From NCBI RefSeq assembly GCF_023701945.1, contig NZ_JABAEF010000002.1:458518-522517 (forward strand): a DNA stretch of 64,000 bases, read 5' to 3'. This document shows positions 57,085 to 64,000 of this stretch, piece after piece (within the stretch, counting starts at the first letter, position 1; every line of letters begins with the position of its first letter). The translations under genes were made by a program, and so were the position numbers. The DNA is from Rhizobium sp. CG5 (GTDB lineage Bacteria > Pseudomonadota > Alphaproteobacteria > Rhizobiales > Rhizobiaceae). Under the pieces are notes generated by a model. That model was not told the DNA's origin. It saw only the letters and a list, made by a program, of their open reading frames with translations, and searched no databases.

Positions 57085-59532
57085 ATGGTCGAAAAACTCG
57101 TCATCATCGGCAATGGCATGGCCCCCGGCCGCATGCTGGAAGAGCTGTTCGAGCGGGCGCCAGGCCTGTTCGAGGTCACGATCTTCAACGCCGAACCGCG
57201 CGTCAATTACGACCGCATCATGCTCTCGCCGGTGCTGTCTGGCGAGAAGTCCTATGACGACATCGTCATCCACAATGACGACTGGTACGCGACCCACGGC
57301 GTCACCCTGCACAAGGGAGCAAAGGTTACCGGCATCGACCGTGCCGCCAAGACCGTCACCTCCGCCAATGGCATCACGGTACCTTACGACCGGCTGGTGA
57401 TCGCCACGGGCTCGCTGCCCTTCATCATTCCCGTGCCCGGCCATCAATTGCCCGGCGTGCTCGCCTACCGCGATCTCGACGATGTCGAGAACATGCTGAA
57501 GATTGCTCAGGGCAAGGGCCGCGCCATCGTCATCGGCGCCGGACTTCTGGGCCTGGAAGCCGCCTATGGCCTGAAGCGCCAGGGCATGGAGGTCACCGTC
57601 ATCCACCTCATGCCGACCATCATGGAGCGCCAGCTCGATCCGGCCGCCGCCTATCTCCTGGAAAAGGCGCTGACCGAACGCGGCATCGAGATCATCACCA
57701 AGGCCAATACCAAGGCGATCCTCGGAACCGGCAAGGTCGAGGGCATCGAGCTGGAGGACGGCCGGCAGATTTCCGCCGACATGGTGGTCATGGCAGTCGG
57801 CATCCGCCCGGCCTCGAGCCTTGCCAAGGAGGCCGGCATTGCGGTCAACCGCGGCATCGTCGTCGACGATGGCATGATGACCTCCGACCCCAGCATCTTC
57901 GCGCTCGGCGAATGCGCCGAGCATCGCGGCACCTGCTACGGCCTGGTGGCGCCGCTCTATGAAGCGGCCCGCGTTCTCGCCGACCGGCTGACCGGCGGCC
58001 AGGCCGAGTATCACGGCTCGGTGGTCAATACCAAGCTCAAGGTCACCGGCATCAACCTGTTTTCGGCCGGCGATTTTGCCGAAGGCGAGGGCCGCGAGGA
58101 AATCGTCCTGCGCGACGCCACGGCAGGCGTCTACAAGCGGCTGATCCTGAAGGAAAATCGTATCATCGGCGCGGTGCTCTATGGCGAGACCGCGGATGGC
58201 TCGTGGTTCTTCGACCTGATGAAGCGGGGAACCGATGTCGCGGCCATGCGCGACACGCTTATTTTCGGTCAGGCCTATCAGGGGGGCAGCCCGCTGGACC
58301 CTATGGCGGCCGTTGCAGCCTTGCCGGATGATGCGGAAATCTGCGGCTGCAACGGCGTCTGCAAGGGCAAGATCGTCACCACCATCACCGCCAAAGGCCT
58401 GACCTCGCTTGACGATGTCCGCGCCCACACAAAAGCCTCCGCCTCCTGCGGCTCCTGCACCGGCCTGGTCGAACAGCTGATGACCATCACGCTCGGCGAT
58501 GCCTACAATCCCGCCGCCGTCCAGCCGATGTGTGGCTGCACCCATCTCGGCCACGACGACGTCCGCCGCCTGATCAAGGCCAAGGAGTTGAAAACCATTC
58601 CGGCGGTCCTGCAGGAACTGGAATGGACAACCTCCTGCGGCTGCGCCAAATGCCGCCCGGCGCTCAACTATTACCTCGTCTGCGACTGGCCGAACGAATA
58701 TGCTGACGACTACCAGTCGCGCTATATCAACGAGCGGGTGCACGCCAATATCCAGAAGGACGGCACCTATTCGGTGGTGCCGCGCATGTGGGGCGGCGTG
58801 ACCAATGCGGCCGAGCTGCGGGCGATTGCCGATGTCGTCGACAAGTTCGAGATCCCGATGGTCAAGGTCACCGGCGGCCAGCGCATCGACCTGCTCGGCA
58901 TCGAGAAGGAAGACCTGCCCGCCGTCTGGGCCGATCTCGGCAAGGCCGGCTTCGTCTCAGGACAAGCCTATGCCAAGGGCCTTAGAACCGTAAAGACCTG
59001 CGTCGGTTCCGACTGGTGCCGCTTCGGCACCCAGGATTCGACCGGTCTGGGCATTCGCATCGAAAGATTCATGTGGGGTTCCTGGACGCCGGCCAAGCTG
59101 AAGCTGGCCGTCTCCGGCTGTCCGCGCAACTGCGCCGAGGCCACTTGCAAGGATATCGGCGTGATCTGCGTGGATAGCGGTTTCGAGATCCATTTTGCAG
59201 GCGCCGCCGGCCTCGACATCAAGGGCACGGAAGTGCTGGGCCTGGTGAAAACGCCGGACGAAGCGCTGGAATACATCGTCGCGCTCACCCAGATGTACCG
59301 CGAGCAGGCCCGTTATCTCGAGCGCATCTACAAATGGGCCAAGCGCGTCGGCCTGGACGAGATCCGCCGCCAGATCATGGGCGATGCCGAGAAGCGTCAG
59401 GCCTATTACGAGCGCTTCGTTTTCTCCCAGAAATTTGCCCAGGTCGATCCCTGGTCCGAGCGCGTCTCCGGCAAGGACAAGCACGAGTTCAAGCCCATGG
59501 CCACCGTCGGATACTCGGCGGCGGCGGAGTAG
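57085..59532 (+). CDS. nirB: Assimilatory nitrite reductase large subunit
   Basis: An 815-residue cytosolic enzyme that reduces nitrite to ammonium with NAD(P)H. In order: FAD and NAD domains (KLVIIGNGMAPGRMLEEL; AIVIGAGLLGLEAAYGLKRQ); BFD-type [2Fe-2S] motifs (CGCNGVCKGKI and CGSCTG; a second pair CGCTHLG and CGCAKCRPAL); and the sulfite/nitrite reductase half binding siroheme and [4Fe-4S], with CVGSDWC and CPRNCAEATCKDIG. All cofactor cysteines are present. NirD is the small subunit; cysG supplies siroheme. Confidence 0.97.
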   Translation: MVEKLVIIGNGMAPGRMLEELFERAPGLFEVTIFNAEPRVNYDRIMLSPVLSGEKSYDDIVIHNDDWYATHGVTLHKGAKVTGIDRAAKTVTSANGITVPYDRLVIATGSLPFIIPVPGHQLPGVLAYRDLDDVENMLKIAQGKGRAIVIGAGLLGLEAAYGLKRQGMEVTVIHLMPTIMERQLDPAAAYLLEKALTERGIEIITKANTKAILGTGKVEGIELEDGRQISADMVVMAVGIRPASSLAKEAGIAVNRGIVVDDGMMTSDPSIFALGECAEHRGTCYGLVAPLYEAARVLADRLTGGQAEYHGSVVNTKLKVTGINLFSAGDFAEGEGREEIVLRDATAGVYKRLILKENRIIGAVLYGETADGSWFFDLMKRGTDVAAMRDTLIFGQAYQGGSPLDPMAAVAALPDDAEICGCNGVCKGKIVTTITAKGLTSLDDVRAHTKASASCGSCTGLVEQLMTITLGDAYNPAAVQPMCGCTHLGHDDVRRLIKAKELKTIPAVLQELEWTTSCGCAKCRPALNYYLVCDWPNEYADDYQSRYINERVHANIQKDGTYSVVPRMWGGVTNAAELRAIADVVDKFEIPMVKVTGGQRIDLLGIEKEDLPAVWADLGKAGFVSGQAYAKGLRTVKTCVGSDWCRFGTQDSTGLGIRIERFMWGSWTPAKLKLAVSGCPRNCAEATCKDIGVICVDSGFEIHFAGAAGLDIKGTEVLGLVKTPDEALEYIVALTQMYREQARYLERIYKWAKRVGLDEIRRQIMGDAEKRQAYYERFVFSQKFAQVDPWSERVSGKDKHEFKPMATVGYSAAAE

Positions 59533-59533
59533 T

Positions 59534-59651
59534 CACCTCCCCCTTGAGGGGGGAGGTCGCGCGGAACGCGCGGGTGGGGGTGATCTTGGGGTGCGCCGCC
59601 ATCACCCCACCCCGGACCTGCGGTCCGACCCTCCCCCTCAAGGGGAGGGTG
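59534..59651. repeat. Composite palindromic repeat inside the operon (nirB-nirD)
   Basis: Same unit and orientation as 55209-55336, with nearly identical outer halves and a shorter centre. It starts two bases after the nirB stop and ends about 38 bases before nirD, so it lies in the 3' end of one gene's transcript and the leader of the next. Confidence 0.88.
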
Positions 59652-59689
59652 ACCATCCCGCAAGGCTTTCGAAAAAAGGAAACGAACCC

Positions 59690-60019
59690 ATGAACTGGAT
59701 CGCAATCGGCCATATCGACGACATCCCGCTGCGCGGTGCGCGCTGCGTCAAGACGCCGGAGGGCAAGGTGGCGGTGTTTCGCACCGCCGACAACGCCGTC
59801 TTCGCCATCGAGGACCATTGCCCCCACAAGGGCGGACCGCTCTCCCAAGGTATCGTCCACGGCGCCTCGGTCACCTGTCCGCTGCACAACTGGGTGATTT
59901 CGCTCGAAACCGGCAAGGCCCTCGGCGCCGACGAGGGTGCTGTGCGCACCATCCCGGTTCGCAACGAGGGCGGCATGCTGTCGATTGCACTCGAAAGCCT
60001 GATGATGGCGGCGGAGTAG
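59690..60019 (+). CDS. nirD: Nitrite reductase small subunit (Rieske-type)
   Basis: A 109-residue partner of NirB with a Rieske fold. The cluster ligands are all present: C44 and H46 in CPHKGGPL, C63 and H66 in CPLHNW. Some NirD proteins have lost these residues, so this one probably binds a [2Fe-2S] cluster. A weak AAAGGAAA site precedes the ATG. It is cut off from nasA by repeats and a HicAB module. Confidence 0.94.
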   Translation: MNWIAIGHIDDIPLRGARCVKTPEGKVAVFRTADNAVFAIEDHCPHKGGPLSQGIVHGASVTCPLHNWVISLETGKALGADEGAVRTIPVRNEGGMLSIALESLMMAAE

Positions 60020-60046
60020 GGGAATGGTTAGCGCGGCGATCGGCTC

Positions 60047-60217
60047 CACCCCCCTCTGGCCTGCCGGCCATCTCCCCCTCAAGGGGGGAGATCGGCAAGA
60101 GCCGCAGCCATCGCGGCGCGTTGGCAAATCATGGAGGCGCACCGGATGCATGAAGCGGCGCCACGATTCGATCTCCCCCCTTGAGGGGGAGATGCCTGGC
60201 AAGGCAGAGGGGGGTAA
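60047..60217. repeat. Inverted pair of RIME-like repeats
   Basis: Copy 60047-60093 (CCCCCCTCTGGCCTGCCGGCC, then ATCTCCCCCTCAAGGGGGGAGAT) faces copy 60168-60217 (ATCTCCCCCCTTGAGGGGGAGAT, then GCCTGGCAAGGC and AGAGGGGGG). About 75 bases lie between. The second copy ends ten bases before the hicB stop codon. Confidence 0.85.
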
Positions 60218-60226
60218 CCCGCGCGA

Positions 60227-60625
60227 CTACCCCAGCGCCTCGATCTCCTTGCGCGCGCAGCTCGCCAGAAAGGCCGAGCGCGTCAGGCCGCGGCGTGCGG
60301 CCTCGGCGTCGATCGCCTTCAGCGTGCCGGCCTCGAAGGTCACATTGGCGCGCACCACCCGGCTGTCATCCTCGATCAACGGAATACGCACGAAAAACGC
60401 TCCGGCAGAGAGTTCGTCGCGGATGTCAGCTCTGGCAGCCAGCGCTTCGATAGGAGAGGGCGGCGGCAGGGCCTCGTCTTCCGCCCACAGGCGCAGTGCC
60501 TCGATCGCGTTGCCGATCAGGTCCTGCTCTTCGTCCGCCGCCGAGAACACACCTGGCAGGTCCGGAAAGCTGACGCCGAAGGCGCTGCCTTCATCCTTGT
60601 GCACGAGGGCGATGTAATGGCGCAT
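60227..60625 (-). CDS. hicB: HicB-type antitoxin
   Basis: A 132-residue antitoxin. The N-terminal HicB fold is YIALVHKDEGSAFGVSFPDLPGVFSAADEEQDLIGNAIEAL, and the C-terminal half carries a ribbon-helix-helix-like DNA-binding segment (VTFEAGTLKAIDAEAARRGLTRSAFLASCARKEI). It follows hicA by 11 bases on the minus strand, against the direction of the nitrate operon around it. Confidence 0.92.
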   Translation of the reverse strand: MRHYIALVHKDEGSAFGVSFPDLPGVFSAADEEQDLIGNAIEALRLWAEDEALPPPSPIEALAARADIRDELSAGAFFVRIPLIEDDSRVVRANVTFEAGTLKAIDAEAARRGLTRSAFLASCARKEIEALG

Positions 60626-60636
60626 GGGGCGTTGTC

Positions 60637-60825
60637 CTATTCAATCCAGCCGGCCTGCTTGGCGATCGCCCGGGCGGTTCCCAGTGGCAGATCCTTCTTC
60701 GGATGCGGAACGATCACCGTCCGGCCATCCTTGCGCAGCTTGTGGTGCGATCCGCTGACGGACACCAGTTCGAAGCCGTCCTCTTTGAGCCGCTGGAGAA
60801 TTTTCCGGCTATCACGTTCGATCAA
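60637..60825 (-). CDS. hicA: HicA-type mRNA interferase toxin
   Basis: A 62-residue toxin with a double-stranded-RNA-binding-like fold. The key histidine is in SVSGSHHKLRKDGRTVIVPHPKKDLPLGTARAIAKQAG. The start is TTG (no in-frame ATG), with GGAGAGG upstream. A TATA-rich stretch before it may be its promoter. Toxin-first order matches HicAB modules. Confidence 0.9.
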   Translation of the reverse strand: MIERDSRKILQRLKEDGFELVSVSGSHHKLRKDGRTVIVPHPKKDLPLGTARAIAKQAGWIE

Positions 60826-60941
60826 AGTCCTCTCCAGTGCGCATTTATATACGCATCACAGTGAAGCATTGCAAGCTGGAACGAAAGGCGTGATCCGGGC
60901 GGCGCCAGGATCTCCCAACAGATTGGCACGCGGAAAACACC

Positions 60942-63596
60942 ATGGCCACTGACACCAAAACCACCTGTCCCTATTGCGGTGTCGGCTGTGGCGTGATCGC
61001 CAGCGTCGGTGATGCGGGCACCGTGTCCGTCCGGGGCGACCCGGATCATCCGGCGAATTTCGGACGGCTCTGTTCCAAGGGATCGGCGCTGGCCGAGACG
61101 ATCGATCTTGAGGGGCGCGTGCTGACCCCGGAAATTGCCGGAAAGCCGGCCGGCTGGGACGAGGCGCTGGATCTGGTTGCCGCCCGCTTTGGCGAAACCA
61201 TTGCCGAGCATGGGCCGGATTCGGTCGCCTTCTATGTCTCGGGACAATTGCTCACCGAGGACTATTACGTCGCCAACAAGCTGATGAAAGGCTTTATCGG
61301 CTCGGCCAATATCGATACCAATTCGCGCCTCTGCATGGCCTCCTCGGTCGCCGGCCATCGCCGCGCCTTCGGGTCTGACACGGTGCCGGGCTGTTACGAG
61401 GATCTGGAGCTGGCCGATCTGATCGTGCTGACCGGTTCCAATCTCGCCTGGTGCCATCCGGTGCTTTATCAGCGCATTGCCGCCGCAAAAGTGGCGCGGC
61501 CTGCGATGAAGATCGTCGTCATCGATCCGCGCCGCACCATGACCTGCGATATCGCCGACCTGCACCTGGCCATTGCTGCCGATGGCGATGTCGCCCTGTT
61601 CAATGGTCTGCTGGCCCATCTGGCAGGGAGCCCGGCGCTCGACCAGTCTTATATCGCCGCCCATACTCAGGGCTTTGCCGATGCCTTCGCGGCAGCGTCG
61701 CAGACCATGGCCGAGCTGATCGAGGCGACCGGCCTGCCGGCCATGCAGATCCGCCAGTTCTTCCAGCTGTTCGAGACGACCGAAAGGGTGGTGACCTGCT
61801 ACAGCCAGGGCGTCAACCAATCGTCGGGCGGCTCCGACAAGGTCAATGCCATCATCAATTGCCACCTGGCAACGGGGCGCATCGGCCGTCCCGGTATGGG
61901 ACCGTTCTCGCTGACCGGCCAGCCCAATGCCATGGGCGGCCGCGAGACCGGCGGGCTCGCCAATATGCTGGCCGCCCATATGGCTCTCGAAAACCCCGAG
62001 CACCGCGAACGCGTTAAGCGCTTCTGGCAGTCGCCGGTGATCGCCGACAGGCCGGGGCTGAAGGCCGTCGAGATGTTCCAGGCCGTCGCCGATGGCCGCA
62101 TCAAGGCGCTGTGGATCATGTCCACCAATCCGGTGGTCTCGATGCCGGATGCCGATGCCGTGAAGGCAGCCATCGCGGCCTGCCCCTTCGTCGTCGTTTC
62201 CGACATCATGCGCGACACGGATACGACGCGGCTCGCCCATGTGCTGCTGCCGGCCACCGGCTGGGGCGAGAAGGACGGCACGGTGACCAATTCCGAGCGC
62301 CGCATCTCCCGCCAGCGCGCATTCCTGCCCGCGCCCGGCGAGGCCCGACCGGACTGGTGGCAATTGGCCGAGGTCGGCCGCCGTTTGGGCTTTGCCGAGG
62401 CTTTTTCCTATGCAGCCCCCGCCGAGATTTTTGCCGAACACGCCGCCCTTTCGGGTTTCGAAAATGACGGCAGCCGCGATTTCGATATCGGCGCCCATGG
62501 GGCGATCGATGCCGCCGGCTTTGCGGCACTCACTCCTTTTCAGTGGCCGCAGCCGTCCGGTGTCGAACCGCAGGACACGCGTTTCTTCGCCGATGGCCGC
62601 TTCTATCATGCCGATGGCAAGGCGCGCTTCGTGGCGGTCGACGCGGCGGTGCCGCTGCGCGTCACCGAAACCCATCCGCTGGTGCTCAACACCGGCCGGG
62701 TGCGCGATCATTGGCATACGCTGACCCGCACCGGCAAAAGCGCCCGCCTGTCCGGCCATCTGGCCGAGCCGTTTGCCGAAATCCATCCGGACGATGCCAG
62801 CCGTCTCGGGATCCGCGATGCTGACCTGGTCGAAATCGATAGCCCGACCGGAAGCGTCATCGTGCGGGCCCTGCTCACTCCGCGCCAGGCGAGGGGTGGT
62901 CTGTTCGTGCCGATGCACTGGACCGACGCATTCGCCGCCCGCGCCCGGATCGACACGCTGGTGCCGTCGCTCACCGATCCGGTCTCCGGCCAGCCGGCCT
63001 TGAAACATGTCGCGGTCAGCGCCAGGCGGTTTGCCGCAGCGTCCTATGGCTTTGCCGTCAGCACCGTGAAGCCGCAAAACCTCGATACGCCCTATTGGGC
63101 GCTGGCCAAAGCCAATGGCGGCTGGCGGGTCGAGCTGGCCTTCGAGACGCCGCTGGACGACCTCGAAGCCTGGTGCCGCATCCATTTCGCCCTGCCGGCT
63201 GAGGCCGAGAGCCTCGGTTATAGCGACCGCATGAGCGGCGATGCCCGTATCGCCTTCTTCCTCGGCGAGCAGCTGCTGCTGGCTTTGTTCGTCGCCAGCC
63301 AGCCGGTGGCGGTGTCGCGCAACTGGGCGATCGGGCAATTATCTGAGCCCCATGCCGACAGCCGCACCCGCTTTGCTGTGGTCGCCGGCCGTCCGGGTGC
63401 CGGCCGCGCCGATCCGGGCGCCACCGTCTGCTCGTGCTTTTCCGTTGGCGTCAACCAGATCGTCTCCGCCGTTCGCGCCGGTTGCGGCACGGTCGAGGCG
63501 ATCGGCGCCACTCTGTCTGCCGGAACCAATTGCGGCTCCTGCCGCGCCGAAATCAGGGGGATCATCGATGGATGCCAAGTCGCTGCTGCTGAGTGA
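60942..63596 (+). CDS. nasA: Assimilatory nitrate reductase catalytic subunit
   Basis: An 884-residue cytosolic molybdenum enzyme that reduces nitrate to nitrite. The N-terminal [4Fe-4S] ligands are C9, C12, C16 (CPYCGVGC) and C44 (RLCSKG). Molybdopterin domains follow (SSVAGHRRAFGSDTVPGCYEDLELADLIVLTG; YSQGVNQSSGGSDKVNAIINCHLATGRIGRPG; TGQPNAMGGRETGG). A C-terminal BFD-like [2Fe-2S] domain (VCSCFSVGVNQI; TNCGSCRAEI) should take electrons from the reductase partner. No nasC-type flavoprotein lies in the window. Its end overlaps cysG by 29 bases. Confidence 0.96.
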   Translation: MATDTKTTCPYCGVGCGVIASVGDAGTVSVRGDPDHPANFGRLCSKGSALAETIDLEGRVLTPEIAGKPAGWDEALDLVAARFGETIAEHGPDSVAFYVSGQLLTEDYYVANKLMKGFIGSANIDTNSRLCMASSVAGHRRAFGSDTVPGCYEDLELADLIVLTGSNLAWCHPVLYQRIAAAKVARPAMKIVVIDPRRTMTCDIADLHLAIAADGDVALFNGLLAHLAGSPALDQSYIAAHTQGFADAFAAASQTMAELIEATGLPAMQIRQFFQLFETTERVVTCYSQGVNQSSGGSDKVNAIINCHLATGRIGRPGMGPFSLTGQPNAMGGRETGGLANMLAAHMALENPEHRERVKRFWQSPVIADRPGLKAVEMFQAVADGRIKALWIMSTNPVVSMPDADAVKAAIAACPFVVVSDIMRDTDTTRLAHVLLPATGWGEKDGTVTNSERRISRQRAFLPAPGEARPDWWQLAEVGRRLGFAEAFSYAAPAEIFAEHAALSGFENDGSRDFDIGAHGAIDAAGFAALTPFQWPQPSGVEPQDTRFFADGRFYHADGKARFVAVDAAVPLRVTETHPLVLNTGRVRDHWHTLTRTGKSARLSGHLAEPFAEIHPDDASRLGIRDADLVEIDSPTGSVIVRALLTPRQARGGLFVPMHWTDAFAARARIDTLVPSLTDPVSGQPALKHVAVSARRFAAASYGFAVSTVKPQNLDTPYWALAKANGGWRVELAFETPLDDLEAWCRIHFALPAEAESLGYSDRMSGDARIAFFLGEQLLLALFVASQPVAVSRNWAIGQLSEPHADSRTRFAVVAGRPGAGRADPGATVCSCFSVGVNQIVSAVRAGCGTVEAIGATLSAGTNCGSCRAEIRGIIDGCQVAAAE

Positions 63597-64000
63597 ACAA
63601 GCTCGCAATTCCGCCCCAGCCCGCCACGCCCCGGCCCGCATGGCACCGCTCGCCAAGCTGCCGGTCTTCTGGTCGCTGGCCGGCAAACGCGTCATCGTCG
63701 CCGGCGGCTCGGACGGTGCTGCCTGGAAAGCCGAACTGCTGGCGGCCTGCGGGGCTGAGGTGCATGTCTATTGCACGGCGGACGAGGTGTCGGAGGTCAT
63801 GCGGGGGGTGATCGGGGAACGTGTGGATGCAGGCACACCCCCCTCTGTCCTGCCGGACATCTCCCCCTCAAGGGCAGGGCTATCGCATATGGCCGAGAGC
63901 GGTGATGAGATAGTCGTCGTTCCAGGCGCATTTCTTGATGCGATGGCTGATCGGAATCTTTGGGCCGTCGATGCTCTGGAGGATGTTTCGAGCGATCCGG
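63568..64000 (+). CDS. cysG: Siroheme synthase CysG, N-terminal part (cut by window edge), with repeat-derived insert
   Basis: The first 144 codons of a protein beginning MDAKSLLLSEQARNSAPA, overlapping the nasA end. The NAD-binding precorrin-2 dehydrogenase start is recognisable: LPVFWSLAGKRVIVAGGSDGAAWKAELLAACGAEVHVY. After ERVDAG the frame runs through a RIME-like repeat (63835-63877) encoding TPPSVLPDISPSRAG, then resumes with GDEIVVVPGAFLDAMADRNLWAVDAL. The methyltransferase half would follow outside. Siroheme is the NirB cofactor, so its place at the operon end makes sense. Whether the insert spoils activity is unknown. Confidence 0.85.
   Translation, partial: MDAKSLLLSEQARNSAPARHAPARMAPLAKLPVFWSLAGKRVIVAGGSDGAAWKAELLAACGAEVHVYCTADEVSEVMRGVIGERVDAGTPPSVLPDISPSRAGLSHMAESGDEIVVVPGAFLDAMADRNLWAVDALEDVSSDP
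63835..63877. repeat. RIME-like repeat within the cysG coding frame
   Basis: CCCCCCTCTGTCCTGCCGGAC followed by ATCTCCCCCTCAAGGG; the terminal arm (GGAGAT) is replaced by CAGGGC. It matches 3071-3116 base for base over most of its first 30 bases and is read through without a stop. Confidence 0.85.

Noticed and set aside
60822..63338. Minus-strand open frame of 838 codons opposite nasA
   Set aside because: High GC at third positions of nasA keeps the reverse frame open; the translation has no recognisable domain and nasA is certain.

Overview
The window is GC-rich alphaproteobacterial chromosome, most likely Rhizobiaceae (Rhizobium/Agrobacterium/Allorhizobium type). The reasons are the gene content and order (hisS with hisZ-hisG; DUF4170-waaA-HAD-lpxK-DUF2093-mutL; tadA/rluB/rsmD), a CIRCE-controlled groESL, and many RIME-like palindromic mosaic repeats of the kind rhizobia carry between genes. 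No rRNA, tRNA or CRISPR array was found.

Layout. 0-7.8 kb: two tandem L,D-transpeptidases, tag, a HAD hydrolase, a yeiH/yeiE-type exporter-regulator pair, a DUF305/metal-binding-like pair, a RelBE-type module and an orphan antitoxin. 7.9-12.5 kb: histidine genes hisS-(VOC protein)-hisZ-hisG; hisS is a 600-codon mosaic with an AT-richer insert. 12.5-15 kb: an IS110-family element whose transposase is broken by one base, a 34-bp perfect palindrome, a DoxX protein and a PAS-like hypothetical. 15-26 kb: groESL, chrA, a NagD-like HAD protein, ribF, a diguanylate cyclase and ileS. 26-36.8 kb: a lipoprotein, a GNAT protein, the PrlF-YhaV toxin-antitoxin pair, tadA, rluB, rsmD, a patatin phospholipase, a CPA2 antiporter, pmbA and cysQ. 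36.9-43 kb: Kdo/lipid A genes waaA and lpxK with their companions, and mutL. 43-50.4 kb: PAS-receiver and GGDEF-EAL signalling proteins, an N-methylproline-demethylase-like flavoenzyme, a PRC-barrel protein and an SMP-30 lactonase. 50.8-64 kb: a LuxR-type regulator without key acyl-homoserine-lactone residues, then nitrate assimilation: nasT, nasS, nrtABC, nirB, nirD, nasA and the start of cysG.

Nitrate assimilation is the best-resolved system. The 346 bases between nasS and nrtA hold, in order, an NtrC-like site, a textbook -24/-12 sigma-54 promoter, two small hairpins with the A1/G4 loop signature of ANTAR-target RNA, a 14-bp-stem intrinsic terminator and nrtA. This predicts dual control: NtrC/sigma-54 initiation under nitrogen limitation, and NasS-NasT antitermination by nitrate or nitrite. 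NrtABC imports nitrate, NasA reduces it to nitrite, NirBD reduces that to ammonium, and CysG makes the siroheme NirB needs. The operon has been invaded by mosaic repeats (between nrtA and nrtB, between nirB and nirD, and apparently in frame inside cysG) and by a HicAB module between nirD and nasA.

The most unusual items are the mosaic hisS, the repeat-derived peptide inside cysG, the regulated nrtA leader, a NasT with serine at the usual phospho-aspartate position, and the IS110 element beside a palindromic repeat. I see no wholly new multigene system, and rank these as the leads worth testing.
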